Below, piece by piece: positions 38,975 through 50,687 of a stretch of DNA of 54,584 bases. The translations under genes and the position numbers were made by a program. The stretch comes from an uncultured Clostridia bacterium. GTDB taxonomy: Bacteria; Bacillota; Clostridia; Christensenellales; UBA1242. Location: assembly GCA_944377365.1 (NCBI GenBank), contig CALWEQ010000003.1:134569-189152 (forward strand). Direction: 5' to 3'. Under the pieces are notes generated by a model, which was given only the letters and a program-made list of their open reading frames with translations, made no database searches and was not told the DNA's origin. How positions within the stretch are numbered: the stretch's first letter is position 1; each line of letters opens with the position of its first letter.

Positions 38975-40213
38975 TTACACATCTTTTTCGATTTTTGCCA
39001 ACGCACCATCTTGAAAAGGCATCTCAATAACTGCCGAATATATTTGACCTATTTCTAAATCTTCATCAAAATAACATTTGATATAATTTTCAGAAAAACC
39101 GACACAATATTTGTTTTTCTTTTCTTCTATTAAAACATGAACACATTTGTTTGCCTTAATAAATTCATCTCTTAACTTTTTGTCTATCTCTTGCAATTCC
39201 AACGATCTTTTTCGCTTTGTGTTTCCGTCTAGATCCACAAATTTGGATGCCACCGTTTGATCACGCTTTGAGTATGCAAAAATGTGCATACCAGAAAACT
39301 TCATTAGCTCTACAAATTTTTTAGTTTGACTAAATTCTTCTTCACTCTCTTCAGGAAACCCCACGATCACATCGGTCGTTATTCCTGCATTAGGAAAATA
39401 CTTTCTAATTGTTTGACTTGCGTCAAAAAACTCTTTCGTAGTGTAATGCCTGTTCATTCTTTTTAAAACGCTATCACTGCCACTTTGCAAAGAAAGATGA
39501 AAATGCGGGCAAAAGTTTTTAAGCTTAGAAAGACCTTTGACAAATTCTTCATCTATGATGCATTCTTCCATTGACGACAAACGAAGACGTTTGCCAAATA
39601 TGTCAAGTCGTTCTAACAATCTTAACAATCCTTTTTTACCATCAATTTTGTAATCCGACAAATTAATGCCTGTTAAAACAATCTCTTTGACATCGTCATT
39701 TAAAAGTTTAACTTCATTGACGATATCTTCTAGATCACGAGATCTACTTCTCCCTCTTAAATATGGAATAAGACAATATGAACAAAAATTATTACATCCG
39801 TCTTGAACTTTTATGTAAGCGCGTATTCGAGGTTGACAAGCATAAGAATGCGAAAGATATTCAACAGGTTGATTGTCAATTTTTATTCCGTTTAAATTTA
39901 AATCTACTAATTCTTGTTTGTTGCTTGTCCCTTTTATTGCTACAGCATCTTTAAGAAATTGATTAGGATTATGCTCGCTTGCACATCCACACACATATAT
40001 TTTTGCATCTGCATTAAATTTTTTACATCGAGCAATCATTTGCCTTGATTTTCTTTCTGCTTCGTTGGTAACAGCGCAAGTGTTGATTATGTAAACATCG
40101 GCTTTTTCAAGTTGGTCGGTTACTTCACAACCTTTTTTTAAAAGCATTTTCATAAGCACGTCGCTTTCGTACTTGTTGACTTTGCAACCCAATGTAAGTA
40201 TTGAAATTTTCAT
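38975..40213 (-). CDS. mtaB: tRNA t6A37 methylthiotransferase MtaB
   Basis: MtaB converts t6A37 to ms2t6A37 in tRNAs by radical SAM methylthiation. The 412-aa protein has the UPF0004 domain Cys residues (TLGCKVNKYES, NTCAVTNEAE, VCGCASE), then the radical SAM motif CNNFCSYC and LRGRSRSR. TLGCKVNKYES is typical of MtaB rather than MiaB. It ends slightly short, with a small TRAM-like region. It follows rsmE by nine bases; this order after dnaJ is common in Bacillota. Confidence 0.92.
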   Translation of the reverse strand: MKISILTLGCKVNKYESDVLMKMLLKKGCEVTDQLEKADVYIINTCAVTNEAERKSRQMIARCKKFNADAKIYVCGCASEHNPNQFLKDAVAIKGTSNKQELVDLNLNGIKIDNQPVEYLSHSYACQPRIRAYIKVQDGCNNFCSYCLIPYLRGRSRSRDLEDIVNEVKLLNDDVKEIVLTGINLSDYKIDGKKGLLRLLERLDIFGKRLRLSSMEECIIDEEFVKGLSKLKNFCPHFHLSLQSGSDSVLKRMNRHYTTKEFFDASQTIRKYFPNAGITTDVIVGFPEESEEEFSQTKKFVELMKFSGMHIFAYSKRDQTVASKFVDLDGNTKRKRSLELQEIDKKLRDEFIKANKCVHVLIEEKKNKYCVGFSENYIKCYFDEDLEIGQIYSAVIEMPFQDGALAKIEKDV

Positions 40214-40222
40214 TTTTTTCTC

Positions 40223-40924
40223 CTAATTTTCGCTTAAAACATCTACCATTCCAACAAGAAGTATTGCCGCCGTTTCGGCACGCAAAATTCGCTCTCCTAA
40301 TGATATGCTTTCAGGGTTAATCTTTAAAATCTTCTCTTTTTCTTTTGGTGAAAAACCACCTTCGCAACCAACTAATATTCCAATCTCTTTTGCGACTTTA
40401 AGTTTTGTGAAGTCAAAATTTTCACCTTGCCTTTCATTTGCAAAAAGTTTGGTTTCCTTTTTAGAGAAATCAACAAGCATTTCATCAAAACTTAAAAAGT
40501 TGATCTGCATAAAATCTGCTCTCTCACATTGTTTGCATGCGCTCAAAATTATTTTTTCAAATCTTGATTCTTTTTCTTTTTGAATTTTCATTGTTGACCT
40601 TTCAGCCTCAAAAATCACCATTTTTTTACAACCAAGTTCAACAGCTTTTTGAATCACAAGTTCGAGATTATCACGCTTTATAGCGGAAAGATAAAGAGTT
40701 ATGTCTTTTTTAGGGATTGCCTTATTTGTTTGCTTTTTAATTAATTGTGCGACCGTTTCATTTTTACTAATATTTTCAATTTTACAAACATAGTCGTTTC
40801 CATCGCCATTAAAAACTAAAATCTCTTCTCCTGTTTTAAAACGCAAAACGTTGCGAAGATGACTGTTTTCCTCTCCGCTAATTATCGCTTGATTTTCTTT
40901 AATTTCACCAAAAAATCTTTTCAT
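40223..40924 (-). CDS. rsmE: 16S rRNA (uracil(1498)-N(3))-methyltransferase RsmE
   Basis: RsmE methylates U1498 in the 30S subunit. The 233-aa protein has an N-terminal PUA-like region (KRFFGEIKENQAIISGEENSHLRNVLRFKTGE) and the SPOUT knot GILVGCEGGFSPKEKEKI, then SLGERILRAETAAI. I favour ATG 40924 (MKRFF) over 40930. No Shine-Dalgarno is present. TTGCCA-17-TAAAAT ends six bases before 40924, so the gene may be leaderless, with its -35 inside the dnaJ terminator hairpin. prmA, usually between dnaJ and rsmE, is absent here. Confidence 0.94.
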   Translation of the reverse strand: MKRFFGEIKENQAIISGEENSHLRNVLRFKTGEEILVFNGDGNDYVCKIENISKNETVAQLIKKQTNKAIPKKDITLYLSAIKRDNLELVIQKAVELGCKKMVIFEAERSTMKIQKEKESRFEKIILSACKQCERADFMQINFLSFDEMLVDFSKKETKLFANERQGENFDFTKLKVAKEIGILVGCEGGFSPKEKEKILKINPESISLGERILRAETAAILLVGMVDVLSEN

Positions 40925-40930
40925 AGACAT

Positions 40931-40959
40931 ATTTTACAAAAAAAAATAAGAAATGGCAA
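40931..40959 (-). promoter_or_regulatory. Candidate promoter of rsmE nested in the dnaJ terminator
   Basis: TTGCCA on the minus strand lies in the hairpin of the dnaJ terminator; after 17 bases, mostly the T tract, comes TAAAAT, six bases before the rsmE ATG at 40924. Confidence 0.45.
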
Positions 40960-40967
40960 CCATTTCC
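40937..40967 (-). terminator. Terminator of the heat-shock operon
   Basis: GAAATGG (40950-40956) and CCATTTC (40960-40966) pair, followed on the minus strand by TTA and nine Ts, directly at the dnaJ stop codon. Confidence 0.75.
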
Positions 40968-42079
40968 TATTTTTTAGAAAGAAAGTTTTGATATTTTGAA
41001 TAATTACGAGGATCTATTTTCCCATCCAACTCTTCCAGCATTTTTCGAGTTGTTTTATCAAGAGTTTTAGGAGGCTCGGCCTTTAAGGTTACAAGCATAT
41101 CACCATAAGTGTCTCTATTAAGATTTTTAATGCCCCTATTTTTTAAACGCATAACAGTCCCGCTTGGAGAAAGCTCTGGAATTGTCAAAAGATAATTGCC
41201 TTTTAAAGTAGGAATTTCAATTTTTGTCCCCAAAATCAATTTTGTAAAAGGCAGATATAAGTCAAGATAAACATCCACACCTTTTCTCACAAACAGTTTG
41301 TGGGGCATTACAGAAATCCTAACATTTAAATCACCATTCACTCCTTCCCTCAAAGGAGCATTGCCTTCGCCTCTTAATCTGATGGTTTGGCCATCATCTA
41401 TGCCTGCAGGTATTTTAACATTAACAGTTTTTTGAACACGTTTTACACCTTTTCCATTGCAAGCATCACATTTTTCCTTTATTATTTTGCCAGTAGCATT
41501 ACATTTGGTGCATCCTGCTTCTCTTATTGTTGTGCCAAACATAGTGTTCTGTTGATAGCGAACTCTACCTGTCCCATGACAATCGGGACATACGGAAAAA
41601 TTCTTCCCATCTTTTGCACCCGTTCCTTTACAATCATTGCATTTTTCAATTTTAGAAAAAGTTATTGTTTTTTCTATCCCGAACACAGCCTCCTCAAAAG
41701 AAAGACTAAGGTTGACGAATATGTCATCACCCTTTTCCATAGCTCTTTGATTTGAACCGCCAAAAGCAGAAAATATATCAGAAAATATATCAGAAAATCC
41801 TCCGCCGGCGCCACCAAAAAAATCTCCAAAACCACCGGCTCCAGCGCCTGAAAATTGAGGGCCATCTGCTGAACCAAATTGGTCATAATTTGCTCTCTTT
41901 TTGTCATCGCCTAAAACTTCATAAGCTTCATTTATATCTTTAAATTTTTCTGCTGCCTCTGGGGTTTTGTTCAAATCGGGATGATATTTTTTTGCAAGAC
42001 GACGATATGCCGACTTAATTTCGTCGGCACTCGCATCCTTTTGAACTTCTAATATTGAATAATAATCTTTTTTTGCCAT
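40967..42079 (-). CDS. dnaJ: Chaperone DnaJ
   Basis: A 370-aa type I Hsp40, co-chaperone of DnaK. J domain with KKYHPDL (about 30-36), Gly/Phe-rich region (about 72-105), four CxxCxGxG zinc repeats ([32 protein letters not shown]) and the C-terminal substrate-binding domain. An AAGGAG is 14 bases before the ATG, rather far. 30 bases after dnaK; last gene before the terminator. Confidence 0.97.
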   Translation of the reverse strand: MAKKDYYSILEVQKDASADEIKSAYRRLAKKYHPDLNKTPEAAEKFKDINEAYEVLGDDKKRANYDQFGSADGPQFSGAGAGGFGDFFGGAGGGFSDIFSDIFSAFGGSNQRAMEKGDDIFVNLSLSFEEAVFGIEKTITFSKIEKCNDCKGTGAKDGKNFSVCPDCHGTGRVRYQQNTMFGTTIREAGCTKCNATGKIIKEKCDACNGKGVKRVQKTVNVKIPAGIDDGQTIRLRGEGNAPLREGVNGDLNVRISVMPHKLFVRKGVDVYLDLYLPFTKLILGTKIEIPTLKGNYLLTIPELSPSGTVMRLKNRGIKNLNRDTYGDMLVTLKAEPPKTLDKTTRKMLEELDGKIDPRNYSKYQNFLSKK

Positions 42080-42109
42080 TTAAAACTGTAAAACTCCTTG
42101 AATTAAGGC

Positions 42110-44518
<2,409 letters not shown>

Positions 44519-44519
<1 letters not shown>

Positions 44520-45514
44520 TATCCATCTCCTCCTTTTAAACAATCAAGTTCATCAACGAGCAATTTCAAAGCTGCCGAAACCCCACTGTAATCCATTCGT
44601 TGCGGTCCTAAAACACCAACTGAAAGCTCTATCTCACCAATTTTTATTGGAACTTTAACTATTGAAAGATCCTCATCGTTTTCAGCGACCGAAATGACAA
44701 TTGGCTCGTTTCCCTCTCCACTTTCCATAACTTCAATAAGTTCGTCTTCATCATCAAGAATGGAAAAGATATGTTTTGCTTTTTCAATATCTCCGCTCTC
44801 TAGAAGTTTTAATGCGCCACTTTTTTCTACATCAAGCATTTTTCTGTTATTAAAACGTCTAAGCCCCTTAACCAAACAGTCGACAATGATTTGAAACTCT
44901 TGAATTTCTTCAGTAAGATTTTCATTCTCAAACGCTTCTGTCATTTCACGTATTGTTTTTCCAACAAAGTGTCTTTTAAAAAATCTGCTTGCGTCATCGC
45001 ATTCACGCTTACTAGCCGTAATATTTAGTCGCTCGTTAATATATCCCGAGCTCGTTCCAATAAGGACCAAAACCTCCTGTGATAAAAGTGGTATGATCTG
45101 AAAATCTTTTAAAACCAAATTTTCAACTCCACTTGTCATGACCACAGTTGGATAATTTGTTGCCTCTCCTATCACTTTTGCAATTTGGGTGATCAACTCT
45201 GAAAGTGAACTAGTCTTCTTTTCTATTAACGTTCTTACCTTGTCAAGTTCACCATTTGTAACTGACAAATTTGATAAAAGCGACTCTACGTAAAAACGAT
45301 ATCCTTGTGCTGTTGGCACTCTTCCACCAGAAGTGTGAAGCTGTCTTAAATATCCCATAGCTTCAAGTGCGTTAAGTTCGCTTCGTAGTGTTGCAGTTGA
45401 ACATTCAAGCTCAGCAAGATTTTTTAATCCCCCGCTCGTCACTGGACTGCAAGATGCAATATAGTTTTCAATTGCAATCGTTAGAATTTGACGTTTTCTA
45501 CCTGAAAGTTGCAT
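44519..45514 (-). CDS. hrcA: Heat-inducible transcription repressor HrcA
   Basis: HrcA represses heat-shock operons by binding CIRCE. The 331-aa protein has the N-terminal winged helix (MQLSGRKRQILTIAIENYI, then SATLRSELNALEAMGYLRQLHTSGGRVPT) and the C-terminal GAF-like dimer domain ending IELSVGVLGPQRMDYSGV. GGAGGAAAAAG precedes the ATG. A CIRCE element is 16 bases upstream, so the operon is autoregulated. Confidence 0.96.
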
Positions 45515-45529
45515 CTTTTTCCTCCAAAG

Positions 45530-45556
45530 TTGGCACTCTCAAACCTCAAGTGCTAG
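45530..45556. promoter_or_regulatory. CIRCE operator
   Basis: TTGGCACTC-N9-AAGTGCTAG, against the consensus TTAGCACTC-N9-GAGTGCTAA. Two of the nine base pairs are broken, so the element is imperfect. It lies between the hrcA -10 and its ATG. Confidence 0.92.
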
Positions 45557-45560
45557 CACT

Positions 45561-45589
45561 ATTATATGCAAAAATAAAAAATATGTCAA
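45561..45589 (-). promoter_or_regulatory. Promoter of the hrcA operon
   Basis: TTGACA (45584-45589), 17-bp spacer, TATAAT (45561-45566), both perfect, directly upstream of CIRCE. Confidence 0.88.
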
Positions 45590-45679
45590 TCGAAAATGAC
45601 ACATTTTTTAATTTTTTTTAAAAAATTTTGTAACAATTTGTCGATATTATTAAAAATACGAGCATTGTTTTTACGAAAA

Positions 45680-46600
45680 TCAATTCATTAAGAAACTTTT
45701 TATTATCATTTCTTCTGCTTGCGCTTTGTTAAGACCAAGCGTCATAAGTTTTGTGATTTCATCTCCTGCAATCTTACCAATGGCAGCTTCATGAACAAGT
45801 GATGCTTCATTGCTTTGAGCATCAATTTTTGGAATTGAAATCACACGCGCTTTATCCAAAACTATTCCATCACACTCCACATGTCCAAAGCAACTGGTTT
45901 TGCCTATTAAATTCGATTTAAATTCTTGACAACTGCTCCCTTTCGCTACACTGCGACTTACAATTTCAACTTTTGAAGCTTCACCTGTCAAATTGATTTT
46001 AAAATTTGACTTTGCCTTCTGTTTGTCACTAGTTAAAAGCTTTTCATTAATTAAAAGCTTCGCCCCATTTTGTAGTTCTGCGTTTGTTTCACGCAAAGTC
46101 GAAGACACCCCTTCAATTTGAATTGTTTCAATGCTCATCTCACTGTTTTCTGCCATATAAATATTTGTCACAGGATTAAGAATTCTAGCGCCGCTGCCCT
46201 CTCCTTCGCCTAAATGCGTTTCAAGATATTTTAGCTTACTGTTTTTTGCAAGGTGAAATGTGTGAATTCCATCATGACGCGAATCATTACACGTCGAATT
46301 GTGAATTCCACATCCAGCGATTATGGTCACATCTGCGTTTTCACCAATATAAAAGCTGTTGTAAACCAAATCGTTTAGTCCACCAATAGTGACAATAACA
46401 GGCATATGCAAACTTTTGTTTTTTACATTGGGTTTTACAAAAATGTCAATCCCACTTCCATCTTGTTTCTCTACTATTTCAATATCAGTAGTGCTAGATT
46501 TTTTTAACATTTTTCCGTTACGTCTTATGCTAAACGCACCAGAAGGGATCTTGTGAAGGTTGGATATTTTTTCTAAAAGAGCTTTTTCAATATCAGTCAT
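45680..46600 (-). CDS. SufB/SufD-family Fe-S assembly scaffold
   Basis: A 306-aa SufBD-family protein: a beta-helix core with TIGGLNDLVYNSFYIGENADVTIIAGCGIHN, then HLGEGEGSG, IVSRSVAKGSSC, and the conserved C-terminus VSIPKIDAQSNEASLVHEAAIGKI. Shorter than SufB (about 470) and SufD (about 430). It has Cys in the core (IIAGCGI) and near SSCQEF. I chose ATG 46600, four bases into the overlap with sufC, with AGAGGTGAAA upstream. No SufS, SufU or second SufB/D follows, so this looks like a minimal SufC-SufB system. Confidence 0.85.
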   Translation of the reverse strand: MTDIEKALLEKISNLHKIPSGAFSIRRNGKMLKKSSTTDIEIVEKQDGSGIDIFVKPNVKNKSLHMPVIVTIGGLNDLVYNSFYIGENADVTIIAGCGIHNSTCNDSRHDGIHTFHLAKNSKLKYLETHLGEGEGSGARILNPVTNIYMAENSEMSIETIQIEGVSSTLRETNAELQNGAKLLINEKLLTSDKQKAKSNFKINLTGEASKVEIVSRSVAKGSSCQEFKSNLIGKTSCFGHVECDGIVLDKARVISIPKIDAQSNEASLVHEAAIGKIAGDEITKLMTLGLNKAQAEEMIIKSFLMN

Positions 46601-47306
46601 TTTCACCTCTCAATTTGCCACATTTAATTTGTTCTATATTGTTTATAAAACTTTTTCCTTCACCGATTTTCTCAACTTTTCCATTTTTTAAAACGATCAC
46701 TTGATCTGCGACTTCAATGATTTTACGTTGATGACTTATGATTATGTTTGTGCTCAATTTTAATGAAGAAAAAATCTTTGATAAGTTTTCAAAGCTCCAC
46801 AAATCAATTCCTGCTTCTGGTTCATCAAAGATGTTTACTTTGCCCTTTCGTGCCATCATCATGGCGAGCTCAATGCGTTTTAGTTCCCCTCCTGAAAGCT
46901 TATTGTCCAGTGGTCTGTTGATATAATCACGCGCGCACATTCCCACCATGGAAAGATATTCACATAATGATGCAACATTATTTTTTTCACCGCACGCAAT
47001 ATTCATAAGATCACAAACTTTGAGTCCTTTAAATGTTACAGGAATTTGAAAGGCATAGCTAAGCCCTTTTTTAGCACGCTCATCAATTGTTAAATGCGAA
47101 ATATCTTCGCCATTTAAAAGGATCCTGCCACTTGTAGGGGTTACAATTCCCATAATGATTTTGGCAAGTGTCGTTTTACCGCTACCGTTTGGCCCAGTTA
47201 TTACATATGTCCTTTTATCTTGAAACGACAAATTCACATCTTCTAAAATGTGCTTTTTCTTGTCATTTTCGTAAATCGTGTAAGTGATATTTTTTAATTC
47301 TAACAT
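46593..47306 (-). CDS. sufC: SufC-family Fe-S assembly ATPase
   Basis: A 237-aa ABC ATPase energising Fe-S cluster assembly with the SufB-type scaffold. Walker A GPNGSGKTT (about 38-46), signature LSGGELKRIE, Walker B NIFDEPEAGIDLW with the SufC-specific E-A-G-I-D, and the H-loop ISHQ. No Shine-Dalgarno; the promoter's -10 ends six bases before the ATG, consistent with a leaderless mRNA. Confidence 0.93.
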   Translation of the reverse strand: MLELKNITYTIYENDKKKHILEDVNLSFQDKRTYVITGPNGSGKTTLAKIIMGIVTPTSGRILLNGEDISHLTIDERAKKGLSYAFQIPVTFKGLKVCDLMNIACGEKNNVASLCEYLSMVGMCARDYINRPLDNKLSGGELKRIELAMMMARKGKVNIFDEPEAGIDLWSFENLSKIFSSLKLSTNIIISHQRKIIEVADQVIVLKNGKVEKIGEGKSFINNIEQIKCGKLRGEND

Positions 47307-47312
47307 GGTTAA

Positions 47313-47341
47313 AGTTTAACATTTTAAACCGTTTATGTCAA
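47313..47341 (-). promoter_or_regulatory. Promoter of sufC, likely leaderless
   Basis: TTGACA (47336-47341), 17-bp spacer, TAAACT (47313-47318); six bases to the sufC ATG. Confidence 0.6.
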
Positions 47342-47403
47342 CTTTGTTGAATAGACAAAATAGCATTTGTAAAAAAAGTTAAAGTTTAAAACTCGTTTCT
47401 TAG

Positions 47404-49455
47404 TTAAATCTTTTCAGCCACTTCCCACGCACGCCAAACAACAGTCCTCAAATTGCCCACTTTTAATGCATCTCCAACCAAATGCACGTGTTTTGATGGC
47501 TTCGCTAAAGGAGTAGGATGATAGCCAATTGCCAAAATCACACTGTCAGATTTTAGCTGTTTTTCTTTTCCATCTTGATCTTTTATCACAACAAACTTGT
47601 CTGAAATTTTTGTTACAAAGCTTTTTAAATAGACTGGAACTTTCTTATACTTAAAAAAGTCACGCAAATAAGAAGAGTTGGCAAGACATAAGCTTTTTGA
47701 CACCATTAGATCTTGTTTGGATTCAACAATCATAGGTTTTTTGCCTTTTAAAAACAAGTCATATGCAATCTCACAGCCACTTAATCCACCACCAATAATC
47801 ACAACTTTTTCGCCAACTTCTCGCCCTAACAAATAATCGACAGCACTAACGCACTTTTCAGCACCTTCTAATTTGATTTTGTTTGCTTCGCTCCCTGTTG
47901 CAACAACGATTTCATCTGCGTCAATAGCAGACATATCTTTTATTTCCGTGTTAAATTTAACTTCAATAGGCAAATTTTCAATTTGTCTTCGATACCAGCC
48001 TATCAATCTTTTGTCAGCACTTTTAAATGAAGGTGATGCCGCCGCGATAAAAACACCTCCAAGCTTGTCCGACTTTTCATAAATGGTGACTTTGTGCCCA
48101 CGAAGTGCTAAAATCCTCGCAGTCTCCATCCCACCAACTCCGCCACCTATTACTGCAACGTTTTTTACTTTTTTTGCTGGTTTTATCTCAAATTTTCCAT
48201 TTTGCATAGTAAGAGGATTGAGTGCGCATCTAGACATATGTTTAGAATCATGCACCGAAGCACCATTCGCAATACCTTTATAATGTGACAAAGGAAAACA
48301 ACCATTATGGCAATGAATACAAGGTTGTATATCATCAAAATCCCCATTTTTTAATTTTTTAACCCATTCCCAATCAACCAAAAACTGTCTTGCAAAACCA
48401 ACGCCATCAATTTTCCCTTCTTTTATGGCTCTATCCGCCACAATTGGCACCATTTTGCCTGCGCACACTACAGGAATGTCAACAAATCTTTTTATATGTT
48501 CCACTTCATCTAAATTACAATTATCAGGCATATAAGCAGGTGGATGTGCCCAATACCAAGCATCATAAGTGCCGTTATCACAATTCAACATATCATAACC
48601 AGCATCTTGCAGATATTTCACTGCCCTTTCACTCTCTTTTAAATCTCTGCCAATCTCTTTAAATTTTTCACCAGGCATCGCACCGCTACAAAAATCTTTT
48701 GTTTTGCTAACAACAGAATATCTAAGAGAAACAGGAAAATCATTTCCGCATTCAGCTTTTATTGCCTTTACAACTGCAACAGGAAATCTAAATCTGTTTT
48801 CAAAGTTGCCACCATATTCATCGGTTCTTTTATTTGTGTAAGACGTAGTAAATTGATCAAGCAAATATCCTTCGTGCACTGCATGAACCTCTACCCCATC
48901 TACGCCCGCCTCTTTGCAAAGTTTTGCAGTTTTAGAAAAAGCATAAATCATCTTTTCAATTTCTTTTACTTTCAGTGGCCTTGTGTAAACGCCTTCTGCC
49001 CAGCGCGATGGCAATTTGCTTGGCGAAGCACAGATATATGACAAATTCATAATAGGTTTCAAAAGCGCGCCTAGAAATCTGTTTTTGAGCATAGGCACAA
49101 ACATCGTAGGCACAGAAAAAGAACGGCCAAATCCAGCTGTGAGTTGAATAAAAAGCTTTGCCCCTGTTTTATGAATCTCGTCCATATATTTTTTCAACTT
49201 TTTAAAAGATCGTTTACTTTTATATAGCCAACTTCCGCCCATTAAATTTCTAAGCGGAGCAATGCCAGGAATGATAAGGCCTGCTTCATTTTTTGCTAAA
49301 TTCATAAAAAAATTTGCTGCATCTTTGTCAAAATGATGCCTTTCCATCCATCCAAAAAGTGATGTTCCTCCCATTGGACAAACAACAATTCTATTTTTAA
49401 TTTCTAAGTTACCAATCTTCCAAGGTGTAAAAAGTGCATCAAAGTTTTTATTCAT
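47404..49455 (-). CDS. Old-yellow-enzyme type flavin oxidoreductase
   Basis: A 683-aa member of the 2,4-dienoyl-CoA reductase/BaiCD/trimethylamine dehydrogenase-like group. An N-terminal FMN TIM barrel (LFTPWKIGNLEIKNRIVVCPMGG; VDGVEVHAVHEGYLLDQFTT; RYGGNFENR-like DEYGGNFENRFRF) is followed by a [4Fe-4S] loop (CIHCHNGC and a later Cys in SRCALNP) and C-terminal FAD/NAD domains (VAVIGGGVGGMETARILALRGH; VVIIGGGLSGCEIAYDL). It probably reduces an alpha,beta-unsaturated carbonyl; substrate unknown. GGAGGAGATGCT precedes the ATG. 15 bases downstream of the CofE-like gene. Confidence 0.88.
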   Translation of the reverse strand: MNKNFDALFTPWKIGNLEIKNRIVVCPMGGTSLFGWMERHHFDKDAANFFMNLAKNEAGLIIPGIAPLRNLMGGSWLYKSKRSFKKLKKYMDEIHKTGAKLFIQLTAGFGRSFSVPTMFVPMLKNRFLGALLKPIMNLSYICASPSKLPSRWAEGVYTRPLKVKEIEKMIYAFSKTAKLCKEAGVDGVEVHAVHEGYLLDQFTTSYTNKRTDEYGGNFENRFRFPVAVVKAIKAECGNDFPVSLRYSVVSKTKDFCSGAMPGEKFKEIGRDLKESERAVKYLQDAGYDMLNCDNGTYDAWYWAHPPAYMPDNCNLDEVEHIKRFVDIPVVCAGKMVPIVADRAIKEGKIDGVGFARQFLVDWEWVKKLKNGDFDDIQPCIHCHNGCFPLSHYKGIANGASVHDSKHMSRCALNPLTMQNGKFEIKPAKKVKNVAVIGGGVGGMETARILALRGHKVTIYEKSDKLGGVFIAAASPSFKSADKRLIGWYRRQIENLPIEVKFNTEIKDMSAIDADEIVVATGSEANKIKLEGAEKCVSAVDYLLGREVGEKVVIIGGGLSGCEIAYDLFLKGKKPMIVESKQDLMVSKSLCLANSSYLRDFFKYKKVPVYLKSFVTKISDKFVVIKDQDGKEKQLKSDSVILAIGYHPTPLAKPSKHVHLVGDALKVGNLRTVVWRAWEVAEKI

Positions 49456-49470
49456 AGCATCTCCTCCATC

Positions 49471-50652
49471 CTATTCTGTCGCAAAATTATCAAAATATCC
49501 CGTAATTAACACGATAGGCGTGCCTTTATCTCCACTTCCACTTACCAAATCGCTAAGTGAACCCACCAAATCGGATATCCTTCTAGGCGTCGTCCCAAGC
49601 GCAAGTTTTTCATCTTTTTTAAGCTTGCCTTTTTTTGAAATAATTTCTTTCATTAGTTTGACGGCTTCACTGCCCTTCACTTTTTCCAAATCATTGTCGG
49701 CGACAAATTTAAATTTGATTTCATTTGGCGTTCCTTCAAGGCCACTTGTAAAAGCAGGACTTACAACAGGATCAGCAAGTTCCCAAATACCACCAACGGG
49801 ATCTTTAAAAGCACCATCACCGTAAACCATACACTCCATTTTTATTCCTGTTCTTTTTTGCATTTCTATTTGAAGGTTGTCAACAAATTTTTGACAATCT
49901 CTAGGAAAAAGTTTCACACTGCCTTCTTTAGACCTGTTAGATCCTAGCACACCAAAAGTTTCATGATAACCATGTAACAAGGATTTTTTATTTAAAATTT
50001 CGTCAAGTGTTATAACGGTCTTAGCGCCATTTGCGAGTAAAAGCTTTTTATTGCGATTTCTTGAATGAATATCTGCACATATAACAACATCTGTATATTT
50101 TAGAATTTCGAGAGGGTCATTGCTTAAAATAATTTGCGCTTTATCGCCACAAATTTCCTTATAAGCTTTAATATAATCAACACCTGTAAAAGGATGTTCA
50201 ACGTTTCCTACCAATTTATAAAATTCATCACTTGTAAAAGTTTTGTCAAAGTTATGAACATTTAATTCATACAACTTGTCAATAGAAACAAGTGGATTGC
50301 CAACTTCATCAAAAGGATAAGAAAGTTGTAACACGAGCTCGTCAACTCCCCCAACTATCCCTTCCAAAATTGCTGCAAACCTATTGCGCGATAATATAGG
50401 AAAAATCAAGCCCACTTTGCCTTTGCCTACCTTCTTTCGAACATCTTTTGATATGTCTTTAATGCTAGCAAAATTACCCTGGCTTTTTGCAACTACTGCT
50501 TCAGTAACTGCAATAATATCGCCTTTTTTTAGCTCAATATTTTTTTCTTTTACAAGCTGACAAACACTGTCAGCAACAATTTTAACAAGATCATCTTTGG
50601 GTCTAATTATTGGAGCTCTGACCCCAAAGGCGCATGTACCGTAAGTCCTCAT
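49471..50652 (-). CDS. CofE-like (F420-0:glutamate ligase family) protein
   Basis: A 393-aa protein with the coenzyme F420-0:L-glutamate ligase fold in the first half: VRAPIIRPKDDLVKIVADSV, GDIIAVTEAVVAKSQGN, SRNRFAAILEGIVGG, and later MVYGDGAFKDPVGGIWELADPVV. True CofE is about 250 aa and the window shows no other F420 genes, so it probably ligates an amino acid onto a different acceptor. It lies between murC and an OYE-type flavoenzyme. GAGGTAGAAA precedes the ATG. Function unknown. Confidence 0.75.
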   Translation of the reverse strand: MRTYGTCAFGVRAPIIRPKDDLVKIVADSVCQLVKEKNIELKKGDIIAVTEAVVAKSQGNFASIKDISKDVRKKVGKGKVGLIFPILSRNRFAAILEGIVGGVDELVLQLSYPFDEVGNPLVSIDKLYELNVHNFDKTFTSDEFYKLVGNVEHPFTGVDYIKAYKEICGDKAQIILSNDPLEILKYTDVVICADIHSRNRNKKLLLANGAKTVITLDEILNKKSLLHGYHETFGVLGSNRSKEGSVKLFPRDCQKFVDNLQIEMQKRTGIKMECMVYGDGAFKDPVGGIWELADPVVSPAFTSGLEGTPNEIKFKFVADNDLEKVKGSEAVKLMKEIISKKGKLKKDEKLALGTTPRRISDLVGSLSDLVSGSGDKGTPIVLITGYFDNFATE

Positions 50653-50687
50653 TTTCTACCTCAATTTAATTATAAAGTAAAAAGAAG

